Source: QYOJ01 sp043806735
GTDB lineage: Bacteria > Bacteroidota > Bacteroidia > Bacteroidales > FEN-979
Direction: 5' to 3'
Assembly: GCA_043806735.1 (NCBI GenBank)
Contig: JAZDGR010000093.1
Location: 1-28,520 of the forward strand
DNA length: 28,520 nt
Shown here: piece after piece, positions 14,286-23,653 of the stretch
Layout: every line of letters begins with the position of its first letter
How positions within the stretch are numbered: the stretch's first letter is position 1
Position numbers and translations under genes: made by a program
The notes under the pieces: generated by a model
Database searches by the model: none
Seen by the model: the letters and a program-made list of their open reading frames with translations, nothing else
What the model was told of the DNA's origin: nothing

Positions 14286-15845
14286 GTGCAATACAAAATC
14301 TGCTTCTTTTCGTTGGTTTGTTTTCCCCTGCTGACCTTCGCACAGCAGGGGAAAATAACCGGTTTTACAGATAAACCGTTGCGAATTGAGGTTGCCGCTC
14401 AATCAGATAAAGAAACTTACAGGATCATCCCATGCGGCGAAAAAGGGATGATCCTGTTTTATAAGAGTGTTGAAACAGCAGGTGAAACCTCTGCCCGTTG
14501 GTATTTTTCTTTTTATGATCAACATCTTCAGCAGATCTGGATAAAAAGCGCTCCCATTATCTCCTCCCTGGATTTCAAAGCCACCGAGTTGACAAGCGAT
14601 ACCGTAAATCTCTTTTTTGAAGCTGACCGGAAAGCAAAAAACAACGAAATTAATTTTCAGATTCTTCGGATTCTCATCCCGCAGGGTGCCTTTATTCTGA
14701 ATAACGGAAAATCACCGGAGTCTTCAACCATGGCTTTCTTCCGGGTAGAAAGCCAAAAAGCGTTCATCGGTTTGAATACTAGTGAAAATGATCAGGTGCG
14801 GGTTATGGTTCTGGACTTGCCAACCGGGAATGTTCATCTTTTTCCGGTTGGGGAAGACGGGAAGTCGACCCTTATTTACATGACGGTCGACACCTCAGAT
14901 CAGGTGGTGAAATCCCTGATCACGAAAAGAATTTCTAAACGGCAAACCGAACTTTCCCTGATCAAGCAAATGAAGGATGGCGAACTGGTCTATGAGACGC
15001 ATATCAGCGACTACAATTCAGGCAGGGCCTTCAATAATGCAAGGGAGATCCGCTTAATAAAAGATGAAACACTGGTGGCAGGTACTTATACCCAGGGACT
15101 CTCCTCAAAAAAAGGATCATCGGATGAAACGACAGGTTTCTTTACATCCCCGGTTGTGACGAGTATCCAGACCTCCATCAATTTTTATAACTTTCTGGAT
15201 TTAAAAAATATAAGGCTGTTGCTTGACGAACGGGACGTCCTGAACCTGCGGAAAAAAAGCATGAAGAAAAATCGTTCCGACCAGGAGTATTCACTTGATT
15301 TTTCTATTTTACTGCATGATCTGCTCTATTGGAAAGGGGAGTATATCCTGGTAGCTGAGACCTATTTTCCCCAGTTTCACACAGAATCTTTTACGGATTA
15401 TGACTTCTACGGAAGGCCGTTCACCAATTCGTATTCTGTTTTTGACGGTTATCGGTTTACAGGTGTGATGGTGGTTTCATTTGATGACCAGGGCAAACTT
15501 CTTTGGGATAATTCCATGGAGATCCGGAATATTCTGACCTTCTCACTGAGCCCCAAAGTAGTTCTCCATTTCAATTCGGACGAAATTGTAATGACGTATC
15601 TGAGCGAAGGGAAAATCGCCTCCAGAATCATTAAAAGGAACGAGATCATAGAAAAAACTACCTATTCTGAACTAGAGCTTTCCTCCCCCAATGACAAACT
15701 TCTCTCTGAAACCTTAAGCCAAATGGTTTTCTGGTACGATAATTATTTTCTTTGCAGCGGATATCAGGAGATCCGTGATATCTCAAAAGGAAGTAACGAT
15801 AAACGGTTGGTTTTTTTCTGCAACAAAGTCAGGTTTGAACGTTGA
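14286..15845 (+). CDS. Secreted protein of unknown function directly behind dnaK
   Basis: A 519-residue protein with a classical signal peptide (residues 1-19, cleavage after T-F-A). The start is GTG at 14286, the base after the dnaK stop (TAA at 14283-14285), so there is no gap. The mature protein is beta-rich, with repeated strand patterns that would fit a beta-propeller or similar fold: I-L-F-Y-K-S, V-M-V-L-D-L-P-T-G-N-V, M-V-V-S-F-D-D-Q-G-K-L-L-W-D and V-F-F-C-N-K-V-R-F. No catalytic motif, T9SS tail or lipobox is seen. I do not recognise the family. The position suggests read-through transcription from dnaK, but functional coupling to a cytoplasmic chaperone is not implied. It converges with the small lipoprotein gene 19 bp downstream. 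Confidence 0.75.
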   Translation: MQYKICFFSLVCFPLLTFAQQGKITGFTDKPLRIEVAAQSDKETYRIIPCGEKGMILFYKSVETAGETSARWYFSFYDQHLQQIWIKSAPIISSLDFKATELTSDTVNLFFEADRKAKNNEINFQILRILIPQGAFILNNGKSPESSTMAFFRVESQKAFIGLNTSENDQVRVMVLDLPTGNVHLFPVGEDGKSTLIYMTVDTSDQVVKSLITKRISKRQTELSLIKQMKDGELVYETHISDYNSGRAFNNAREIRLIKDETLVAGTYTQGLSSKKGSSDETTGFFTSPVVTSIQTSINFYNFLDLKNIRLLLDERDVLNLRKKSMKKNRSDQEYSLDFSILLHDLLYWKGEYILVAETYFPQFHTESFTDYDFYGRPFTNSYSVFDGYRFTGVMVVSFDDQGKLLWDNSMEIRNILTFSLSPKVVLHFNSDEIVMTYLSEGKIASRIIKRNEIIEKTTYSELELSSPNDKLLSETLSQMVFWYDNYFLCSGYQEIRDISKGSNDKRLVFFCNKVRFER

Positions 15846-15864
15846 CTTTGTCAGAAATGGAACA

Positions 15865-16185
15865 TTACGGCTTCTCAAGGATCCACTCTTTGTCATCACA
15901 CACCAGGACCATAAAAGTAGAATCCATCCAGAAGTCTTTTGAAGTAATGTTGAATGTATAAGGATTATCGCCTTCTAACACGAGGTTTTGCATGTGATCT
16001 TTCTCCAGGTCAAAGATCAGGTTTAGCTGGACGATCTGGATGGTAGCTGTTGAATCAAGTTTATTCGTAAGCCAGACCTGCCCTTTATTGTCGCAGGGTT
16101 TTTGAGGATCTTTCTTTTTACAACTGAAAAACATCAGGCTGGTGATTACCATAATGCCTGTTATGATTAAAAAAGAGGTTTTCAT
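15865..16185 (-). CDS. Small lipoprotein of unknown function
   Basis: A 106-residue protein whose first 22 residues are a lipoprotein signal with lipobox F-F-S-C22, followed by K-K-K-D. Two further cysteines follow in the mature part: K-P-C-D-N-K-G near the start, and a later V-C-D-D-K-E-W-I-L. The core has beta-strand alternation (V-W-L-T-N-K, A-T-I-Q-I-V-Q-L-N-L). The ATG at 16185 was chosen because it begins the signal sequence; the frame extends 21 codons upstream but crosses a candidate promoter. It is divergent from the giant adhesin gene. No function can be assigned. Confidence 0.72.
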   Translation of the reverse strand: MKTSFLIITGIMVITSLMFFSCKKKDPQKPCDNKGQVWLTNKLDSTATIQIVQLNLIFDLEKDHMQNLVLEGDNPYTFNITSKDFWMDSTFMVLVCDDKEWILEKP

Positions 16186-16205
16186 AGGAGGATGTTTATC
16201 AAAAG

Positions 16206-16213
16206 CAAAAATA
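16206..16213 (-). promoter_or_regulatory. Candidate -7 element for the small lipoprotein
   Basis: TATTTTTG on the minus strand matches TAnnTTTG, about 21 bases ahead of the ATG at 16185. A CAAA (TTTG on the minus strand) at 16239-16242 is 25 bp further, slightly longer than the usual spacing. Confidence 0.35.
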
Positions 16214-16288
16214 CAAGGTTTCTTTAAATTAATGACATCAAAATGCAATTAAGTTGCTTCTGTGTGTATAAACCAATAAAATTTGTAG

Positions 16289-16296
16289 TATTTTTG
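16289..16296 (+). promoter_or_regulatory. Candidate -7 element for the giant adhesin gene
   Basis: TATTTTTG matches the TAnnTTTG consensus. Transcription would start near 16303, giving a leader of about 110 bases that contains the hairpin at 16319-16350. No -33 TTTG at standard spacing was seen. Confidence 0.4.
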
Positions 16297-16318
16297 CTTA
16301 GAAATGTTTGATATGGAA

Positions 16319-16350
16319 TTCACGGAAAGGCAAAGCAACCTTTACGTGAA
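16319..16350 (+). promoter_or_regulatory. Inverted repeat in the leader of the adhesin gene
   Basis: Two 12-base arms (TTCACGGAAAGG and CCTTTACGTGAA) can pair with one mismatch around the 8-base loop CAAAGCAA. No T-run follows, so it does not look like an intrinsic terminator. It lies downstream of the candidate transcription start and 63 bp before the ATG, so it could be an RNA hairpin or a dyad operator. Confidence 0.5.
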
Positions 16351-16413
16351 ACCTTTGTTATATATTGGAAGTATAATACCAAGAGTGTAACCCAAGTTTC
16401 TAATCGCATCGAT

Positions 16414-19400
16414 ATGTTCCGTAAATTTTTTACAAGTGTTCTTGCGCTCGTTCTCCTGACATCGATCCCTGTTGGATCCTTTGCGCAGCCTTGTCCCGAT
16501 AATTCTCCAGTGATTACAGGGCCTGGGGTCGTCAGTAACAACCAGTTGGGGGTAGTCTATTCCACACCCAATATTCCCGGGCACACCTATGTCTGGACCG
16601 TGACTGGAGGAACAATTGGCTCAGGAGCAGGCACCAGCCAGATCGCGGTGAACTGGGGGAATATTGGAACGGGTACAATTATCCTGACCGAGACGAATCC
16701 GGCGGCCAGTTGTTCGACAACCGTCAATAAATCCGTCTCTATCCGTCCGCTTCTTATTTCCTATTTCTACTACACGAACACGTCGTGTTATGGTGATGTG
16801 GTCTCTTTCTGGGATGCCTCGGTTGCCGATGCAACCAATCCGATAGTCAGTTATTACTGGACTTTTGGCGATGGAGGAACATCTACTTTGCAGAATCCAG
16901 TACACCAGTACATGCCACCCTTCGATGTAACCTATACCGTTATCCTTGTTGTCACCAACCAAACCGCGGATAAAGATACCATCATAGATGCAGTTTATGT
17001 TAATCCGGATCAGTTTATACCTCATCCCACTTTCACCTCAGCCATTCCGAACTGCCTGTATACACCAGTGCAGTTTAACAGTACTGCTTCCACCACTCCT
17101 CCCGGTACGGGGAACATTATTAACTGGGCCTGGAACTTCAATGATCCCGGATCAGGAGCTGCCAATACCAGCACGCTTCAGAACCCAAGCCATATATTTT
17201 CTACTCCCGGAACCTTCAATGTCCGTCTGGAAATCACGAATGAACGGTACTGTAAAAACGATACAACCATTCAGGTTGTCATCCTGCCTTCCGTTCCTGA
17301 TGCACAGTATTCTTATACGACCCCAACCTGTTTGAATAATCCGGTCAATTTTACTGATCTCTCCACCTACCCGGCCGGAAGGAATATTGTGACCTGGATC
17401 TGGAATTTTGGCGATGGCAGCGCTCCGGTTGTGATCAATGCTCCCAACGACCCTAATTATACACATTGGTATCCCGGACTTGGGCCTTATCCATCGCAAT
17501 TAACGATTATAAACAACATTGGCTGTCGCGATTCCCTAACCAAAACTATTTCGCTTGATCCTTCCCCCATTTCCAATTTCAGTTATGATGCCGCTTGTGT
17601 GGGTGATACAGTCGATTTTACCAATCTTTCCATCCAGAACAACGGACCGCCAATCGTATCCTATTTCTGGAATTTTGATGATCCGGGTTCGGGGGGATTC
17701 AATACGTCAACCCTGGAAAATCCCAAGCATGTTTTCACTTTGGACCGAACCTATAATGTTATGTTGGTCACGGTGAACTCCACCGGGTGTCCTGATACCC
17801 TCTTCAAGGATGTGATTGTATTTCCTTCACCGCCTGTCGATTATTCCTGGAATTTCGGGAGCCAGAATAATGAGATCCATTTCCACATCGATACGGTGGT
17901 AACCAATCTGCAGTTGATAGGGAACATGTGCCTGTGGAACTTTGGTGATGGAACCTTCGGTTACGGGCATAATCCAATCCATATATACCCGGCTGCCGGC
18001 ACATACATGGTAACGTTATCGGTGAGTGATACGGTGGGATGCACAAACGAAGTTACCCACCCGGTTGGCGTGCCTTCGAATCCGAATGCCTTCTTCTCCT
18101 CCACTTCTCCGGTATGTGATGGTCAACCGGTTTGCTTTACTGATTTAAGTTCAGTGCCTACACCTCCGTTTGGTTATATTGTGACCTGGATCTGGGATTT
18201 CGGGGATGGGACCCATAACGATACAATCCATTTCCCCAACGACCCCAATGTTTGTCACCTGTACACGGTTATCGATACCTTTGCCGTGATACTTACGATC
18301 ATCGATAACAATGGGTATACCGATGATTATTCAGCAAATGTGTTCATCAAACCGAACCCGGCCGCCAACTTCATCTATTCTACTGCTTGTCAGAATCAGA
18401 TCGTACAATTTACCGATATGTCCATGCCGAACGGAGGGGGGAATATCATTTCCTGGGACTGGAATTTTGCCGATCCGGGATCCGGGACCAATAACTTCTC
18501 TAACCTGATCAATCCCCCTCATACATTCAGTTATGGCGACTCTACCTACATGGTCCGACTCATTGTTGTTAATTTCAACAACTGCCGCGATACCATCATC
18601 AAGCCCGTATATGTCTTCCCTTCACCTCCGGTTGATTTTACTCACGACACGGCCTGTCTGAACTCTATGGTCACTTTCATTGCCGATACAAGTATCACGC
18701 AAATCGATTCCATCGTTGGATGGTCATGGGATTTCGGTGACGGAACTCCGTTTGCGACAGATCCGATCACAACACAGCATCTGTATACCCTTCCAGGTAA
18801 TTATACAGCTACTCTGGTTGTAGTGGATCTTCATGGCTGCCAGAATTCCATTTCGCATACCGTTCGGGTAAATCCGCTTCCGGTCGCGAATTTTACCTGG
18901 GTAGCGCCCTCCTGTCAGGGTGACTCGTTGCTGTTTACCGACCAGTCTTACATGCCTCCCAGCTTCACAGGCTATATTGCCAAATGGCACTGGGATTTCG
19001 GGGATGGAACAACACAAACAATTGTATTGCCTAATTCGCCAAACGTCTGGCATACCTTTGTCGGGAACAGCACGAATTTTACGGTTCGTTTGACTGTTTG
19101 GTCAAACGATAGCTGTACACAATACATTGAAAAAACGGTGAACCTTACACCTGCCCCCGTCGCCAATTTCTCCTTTTCTTCCATAACCTGTCAGACACAA
19201 CCCATTTGTTTTACCGACCTCAGCCAGGAAAACGGAGGCGGATTGATCACATTTCATTACTGGAATTTTGGGGATCCGACTTCCGGTATGAATAATACAT
19301 CTGCGCTGCAGAATCCTTGCCATACATTTGCAGCAGCAGGTACCTATAGCGTGTCATTGACAGTAACCAATGTCAGCAACTGTGATAACACAATTGTCAA

Positions 19401-22400
19401 GAATGTGGTTGTGCACCAGCGACCGGTTGCTAATTTCTCGGCGGATACCGCGTGCTTGGGTTCCGTTACTACCTTTACCGACCTTTCGATTGCCGGCACA
19501 ACAACCCCTACCCTCACCTATTCCTGGGATTTTGGGGATGGAACACCACCTAGTTCGCTACCTGCTCCTACGCATACCTATACAAGTTATGGGATCTATA
19601 CAGTAACGCTGACTATTATCAACACCAACGGGTGTATTCACAGCGTTTCAAAACCGGTGCTTGTCTACCCGTTGCCTATTCCGGAATTCAGTTACAGCAC
19701 CCCTACCTGTTTTGGGGCGCCGGTCACCTTTACAAACCAGTCATCAACCGTTCCAGGTTACATCGACAATATAGTTACCTGGGTCTGGAATTTTGACGAT
19801 GGAGTGACGCAAACCATAAACTTCCCAGCCAATCCGAACGTAACGCATACATTTGTCGGCCTGGCCCTTGCGCATACAGTCCGGTTGACCGTAACCACCA
19901 GTTTTGGTTGTACCGACAGCATTGAACACGTAGTGAACAGCATCCCGGCGCCTTTGGCGAATTTCACTTACCCGGGCTCCCCATGCGCCCAGAACCTGAT
20001 TCCATTCACCGATCTGTCGCAAACAAACGGTGGAGGTACCATCATACAATGGGCCTGGAATTTTGATGATCCGCCATCAGGCTTTTTGAATAACTCCACG
20101 GCGCAAAATCCAGTCCACAGCTTTACGAATGCCGGCACCTTTAATGTCCAACTGATCGTAACCAACATAAATGGCTGCAAGGATACGGTGGTCTATGCAG
20201 TGGTGGTGAATGCCAGACCGGTTGCCAATTTCTCAGCCGATACAGCCTGCCTGGGTAATTTGACGCACTTTACCGACCTATCCACAACCTCAACCGGAAC
20301 CATCGCAAGCCGTTTCTGGGAATTTGGAGATGGGCAAACAGGCACAGGCGCCAATCCAACTCACCTGTACGCCAACCCTGCGACCTATTCGGTCAAATTG
20401 ACGGTCACTACTTCTGCCGGATGTACAAAGGATACCACCAAGCTGGTCATCGTTTATCCGGCGCTTACTGCCGCGTTCAGTTATAACTCTCCGGCATGTG
20501 CCGGCGACTCGATCAATTTCACGGATCTGTCAAACTCCCCACATGGGTCCATCACGACCTGGGTTTGGGATTTTGGAGACGGAACACCTGTTGTCACTGT
20601 CAACTTCCCGGCCAATCCGAATGTATCGCACTTGTATGCAAACGGAGGTACATATATTGTTACCCTGACCGTGACAAATACTGATGGCTGTACAGCGGTT
20701 AAGACAAATCAGGTCACCATCAACTATGCCCCGCTGGCAAACTTCTCATTCGCATCAGGAGGATGTGCTATGGTCGGACTTCAGTTCACAGACCTGTCAC
20801 AGCAAAACGGAGGAGGGACGATCATTTCCTGGAGTTGGAATTTCGGGGATCCTGCTTCAGGGACAAACAACACTTCCGCGCTGCAGAATCCGACACATGC
20901 CTTTACAGCAGGGGGTTCATTTAATGTAAACCTTCTTGTGACAAACATCAACGGATGTATCGATTCAGTTACATACCCTGTCACCATCAATGATGCACCG
21001 CTGGCTCAATACTCAGCCGACACGGCGTGTTTCAGTTCTCCCACAACCTTTACGGATGCTTCCACTACAAGCTCCGGGACCATTGTCGGATGGCTATGGA
21101 ATTTCGGGGATCCAGGGTCAGGAAGCAACAATACCTCAACCTTGCAGAATCCCACGCATGTCTTTACCAATATTGCTACATATAATGTCATGCTGACGGT
21201 GACCAATTCCCTTGGATGTATCGATGATACCACGATGCAGATCACGGTGAACCCGAAACCCACGGCAATGTTTAGTTATTCGGCCGCCTGTATGGGCAGC
21301 CCCACTCAGTTTACCGACCTTTCCATTGCCACGGGGAGCACCATCACATCCTGGTTATGGGACTTCGGTGACGGGACGGGGACTTCCAACCTTCAGAACC
21401 CGGTATATACGTATGCGGCATCCGGCACCTATAGCGTCAAATTGACCGTAACCAATCTGCTGAACTGTTCTGATTCTGTAGTTATGCCGGTTGTTGTGAG
21501 AGCCAATCCGACCGCGGATTTCTCGTACATCAATTTCTTCTGTCCGGCTGCGCAGGTAAACTTCCAGGATCAATCCATCGGGGCGGGTTCTACCATCACA
21601 GAGCGGTTCTGGATATTTGAACCCGGATATACTTCAACAGCTATCAATCCGATCCACGTTTTTACACAGGATGATACTACGTTTGCTGTCACCTTGATTG
21701 TGACGGATAATTTCGGATGTAAAGACACGATTATTGACAATGTCTATGTGAAACCGGGATTTTCGTTCACGTTCAACCACGATTCGGTTTGCTTTGGATA
21801 TCCGACCCACTTCCACGCCCAGAACCTTGCTACCGGAGACTCGCTCTATTCTGTAGTCTGGAATTTCGGAAATTCGGCATCCGGTCCGAACAACATCTCC
21901 TATCTGTATAATCCTACTCACATATATACGGCTCCGGGCACTTATATTGTCAAGTTAAAAGCCTGGAATACGGATAACTGCGTGGATAGTATATATCAGG
22001 AGGTCACCGTATACGATCTTCCGCAACCGGCCTTCTCTTTCGTGTCGCAGCCGTGTGACAGCCTTGTGCCTTTTACGGATCTGAGTGTGCCCGGCACCAG
22101 TTCAATAGCTAGCTGGGAGTGGCATTTCGGCGATGGAACACTGCCGGTGGTCATCCCGGCTCCCGGGCCTGGAAACACGACACACATCTATCCGAACTTA
22201 GGCACCTACCAGGTCACGCTTATCATAACGAATTCAAACGGCTGCGTGGATTCCATCTCAGAAACTGTGCAACGGTATCCGTGTGTCAATGCCGTCTTTG
22301 TTTCCGATACCCTGGTCTGCGCAAGGAACCCGGTACTCTTCGCCGACAGTTCGTTCCCTGTTGATAAAATATCCCAATGGACCTGGACTTTCGGAGACGG

Positions 22401-23634
22401 ACAGGATACCATCTATAATACTTATGTCCAAACGGTTACCCATACGTTCAACAACGCAGGTAATTACATCGTAAAACTGGTTATTAACGCTATGGTGAGC
22501 GGTGTTCCATTCAGCGATAGTACGTTCCATATGGTCAGGATCAAGGCTACTCCCGAACCTTATTTCTCGAATATGCCGGTATGCTATAACGAATTCACAT
22601 TGTTTGCCGATACTTCAAATACGTTCGGAGAGCCAACCACCTCCTGGTACTGGAATTTCGGTGAACCGGCTTCCGGCACGGGAGATACCTCTACACAGGA
22701 GAATCCGGGTCACAAATACCTCAATCCGGGATGGTATGATGTTCAGATGATCGTAACCAATCAATGGGGCTGTACCGATTCCCTGACCAAGCCTACCCGG
22801 GTATTTGATATCCCGGTGGCCGAATTTGAAAGCAATGTGGCATGCAAGGATGACCCAACAATCTTCACCGACCTTTCGGCATCGACCGACACAGTGATTG
22901 GTTTCTGGCAATGGAACTTTGGCGTTGCCTCCACCCATACCGATACCTCCAACCTGCAGAATCCGGAATACATTTACGATTCGACCGGAACCTATACTGT
23001 CCGGTTGATCGTAAAGGATTACAACGGATGCCGGGATACGGTGGATTCATTGGTGACGGTCAACCCCACACCCCTAAGTGCATTCACTATCAAAGACTAT
23101 ATTAACGGAATGAATGGTAAACTCCAGATGCAGAACCTCTCTTCACTGGATGCGTATGAGTTTATCTGGAACTTTGGGAATGGCCAATCTTCAACCGAAG
23201 AGAATCCGATTGTCACCTATACGGAAGACGGAACCTATCTGATCGAGTTGATTTCATTTAACGAGTTCGGTTGTACCGACACCACATTCTATGAGTACGA
23301 ACTGCTGTTCAAAGGCCTATATATCCCCAATGCATTTGCGCCAAGCAGCACAAATCTGGCAGTGAGGTTGTTCAAACCGGTGGGTATAAACCTCAAGAGT
23401 TTCCATATTCAGGTCTTTGACACCTGGGGGCATGTGTTGTGGGAGTCCACGATTCTGGATCCTCAGGGGCGCCCGGAGGAAGGATGGGATGGAACCTACA
23501 ATGGAGAGCTGATGCCACAGGGGAATTACATGTGGAAGGTCAGCGCAACCTTTATCGATAATTCTCCCTGGAATGGATCCGATATCGGTCAGGGAGAGGC
23601 ATCGACCATGGGGACTGTCACGCTGATTCGTTAA
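16414..23634 (+). CDS. Giant PKD-repeat surface adhesin with T9SS type B sorting domain (SprB-like architecture)
   Basis: A 2406-residue exported protein. Order of parts: signal peptide (1-24), one PKD-like/Ig-like domain (about 30-110), 25 PKD modules (about 112-2290), then a gliding motility-associated type B C-terminal domain with Y-I-P-N-A-F-A-P, V-F-D-T-W-G-H-V-L-W-E-S, W-D-G-T-Y-N-G and G-N-Y-M-W-K-V. Each PKD module centres on W-x-F-G-D-G or W-N-F-x-D-P-x-S-G and ends with V-x-L-x-V-x-N. Most modules start and end with a cysteine (23 and 22 of 25 respectively), suggesting one disulfide per module. Type B domains direct T9SS export and usually need a PorP/SprF partner, which is the next gene, 19 bp downstream. 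The architecture resembles SprB-type adhesins of gliding Bacteroidetes; whether this organism glides cannot be told. Confidence 0.95.
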   Translation: MFRKFFTSVLALVLLTSIPVGSFAQPCPDNSPVITGPGVVSNNQLGVVYSTPNIPGHTYVWTVTGGTIGSGAGTSQIAVNWGNIGTGTIILTETNPAASCSTTVNKSVSIRPLLISYFYYTNTSCYGDVVSFWDASVADATNPIVSYYWTFGDGGTSTLQNPVHQYMPPFDVTYTVILVVTNQTADKDTIIDAVYVNPDQFIPHPTFTSAIPNCLYTPVQFNSTASTTPPGTGNIINWAWNFNDPGSGAANTSTLQNPSHIFSTPGTFNVRLEITNERYCKNDTTIQVVILPSVPDAQYSYTTPTCLNNPVNFTDLSTYPAGRNIVTWIWNFGDGSAPVVINAPNDPNYTHWYPGLGPYPSQLTIINNIGCRDSLTKTISLDPSPISNFSYDAACVGDTVDFTNLSIQNNGPPIVSYFWNFDDPGSGGFNTSTLENPKHVFTLDRTYNVMLVTVNSTGCPDTLFKDVIVFPSPPVDYSWNFGSQNNEIHFHIDTVVTNLQLIGNMCLWNFGDGTFGYGHNPIHIYPAAGTYMVTLSVSDTVGCTNEVTHPVGVPSNPNAFFSSTSPVCDGQPVCFTDLSSVPTPPFGYIVTWIWDFGDGTHNDTIHFPNDPNVCHLYTVIDTFAVILTIIDNNGYTDDYSANVFIKPNPAANFIYSTACQNQIVQFTDMSMPNGGGNIISWDWNFADPGSGTNNFSNLINPPHTFSYGDSTYMVRLIVVNFNNCRDTIIKPVYVFPSPPVDFTHDTACLNSMVTFIADTSITQIDSIVGWSWDFGDGTPFATDPITTQHLYTLPGNYTATLVVVDLHGCQNSISHTVRVNPLPVANFTWVAPSCQGDSLLFTDQSYMPPSFTGYIAKWHWDFGDGTTQTIVLPNSPNVWHTFVGNSTNFTVRLTVWSNDSCTQYIEKTVNLTPAPVANFSFSSITCQTQPICFTDLSQENGGGLITFHYWNFGDPTSGMNNTSALQNPCHTFAAAGTYSVSLTVTNVSNCDNTIVKNVVVHQRPVANFSADTACLGSVTTFTDLSIAGTTTPTLTYSWDFGDGTPPSSLPAPTHTYTSYGIYTVTLTIINTNGCIHSVSKPVLVYPLPIPEFSYSTPTCFGAPVTFTNQSSTVPGYIDNIVTWVWNFDDGVTQTINFPANPNVTHTFVGLALAHTVRLTVTTSFGCTDSIEHVVNSIPAPLANFTYPGSPCAQNLIPFTDLSQTNGGGTIIQWAWNFDDPPSGFLNNSTAQNPVHSFTNAGTFNVQLIVTNINGCKDTVVYAVVVNARPVANFSADTACLGNLTHFTDLSTTSTGTIASRFWEFGDGQTGTGANPTHLYANPATYSVKLTVTTSAGCTKDTTKLVIVYPALTAAFSYNSPACAGDSINFTDLSNSPHGSITTWVWDFGDGTPVVTVNFPANPNVSHLYANGGTYIVTLTVTNTDGCTAVKTNQVTINYAPLANFSFASGGCAMVGLQFTDLSQQNGGGTIISWSWNFGDPASGTNNTSALQNPTHAFTAGGSFNVNLLVTNINGCIDSVTYPVTINDAPLAQYSADTACFSSPTTFTDASTTSSGTIVGWLWNFGDPGSGSNNTSTLQNPTHVFTNIATYNVMLTVTNSLGCIDDTTMQITVNPKPTAMFSYSAACMGSPTQFTDLSIATGSTITSWLWDFGDGTGTSNLQNPVYTYAASGTYSVKLTVTNLLNCSDSVVMPVVVRANPTADFSYINFFCPAAQVNFQDQSIGAGSTITERFWIFEPGYTSTAINPIHVFTQDDTTFAVTLIVTDNFGCKDTIIDNVYVKPGFSFTFNHDSVCFGYPTHFHAQNLATGDSLYSVVWNFGNSASGPNNISYLYNPTHIYTAPGTYIVKLKAWNTDNCVDSIYQEVTVYDLPQPAFSFVSQPCDSLVPFTDLSVPGTSSIASWEWHFGDGTLPVVIPAPGPGNTTHIYPNLGTYQVTLIITNSNGCVDSISETVQRYPCVNAVFVSDTLVCARNPVLFADSSFPVDKISQWTWTFGDGQDTIYNTYVQTVTHTFNNAGNYIVKLVINAMVSGVPFSDSTFHMVRIKATPEPYFSNMPVCYNEFTLFADTSNTFGEPTTSWYWNFGEPASGTGDTSTQENPGHKYLNPGWYDVQMIVTNQWGCTDSLTKPTRVFDIPVAEFESNVACKDDPTIFTDLSASTDTVIGFWQWNFGVASTHTDTSNLQNPEYIYDSTGTYTVRLIVKDYNGCRDTVDSLVTVNPTPLSAFTIKDYINGMNGKLQMQNLSSLDAYEFIWNFGNGQSSTEENPIVTYTEDGTYLIELISFNEFGCTDTTFYEYELLFKGLYIPNAFAPSSTNLAVRLFKPVGINLKSFHIQVFDTWGHVLWESTILDPQGRPEEGWDGTYNGELMPQGNYMWKVSATFIDNSPWNGSDIGQGEASTMGTVTLIR
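16747..23289 (+). repeat. 25 tandem PKD modules
   Basis: Modules were counted by their aromatic W-x-F core, from Y-Y-W-T-F-G-D-G near 16855 to F-I-W-N-F-G-N-G near 23170. The typical length is 85-90 residues. Modules 5, 6, 19, 22 and 25 deviate most, in cysteine positions or in the core motif (for example F-W-I-F-E-P-G in module 19). The modules are diverged at the nucleotide level, so this is not a recent expansion. Confidence 0.9.
17293..21255 (+). repeat. Five copies of a three-module (A-B-C) PKD super-repeat
   Basis: Equivalent A-module starts fall at 17293, 18079, 18877, 19672 and 20461, with the block ending before 21256, so the units are 262, 266, 265, 263 and 265 codons. A modules carry a P-x-C lead and a P-x-x-P-N-x-x-H insert after the core. 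B modules carry an N-G-G-G (or N-N-G-P-P) lead and W-N-F-x-D-P-x-S-G. C modules carry D-T-A-C leads (4 of 5 copies). Modules 1-2 and 18-25 do not follow the order. Confidence 0.85.
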
Positions 23635-23653
23635 TTCGCTAAAATATCCTTAG

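Noticed and set aside
16319..16350. Intrinsic terminator ahead of the giant adhesin
   Set aside because: The hairpin is followed by mixed sequence without a T-run, and no plus-strand gene ends there.
19968..20990. Recent identical duplication within the adhesin gene
   Set aside because: The blocks share motifs and spacing, but the nucleotide sequences differ at many positions, so an assembly artefact or very recent duplication is unlikely.
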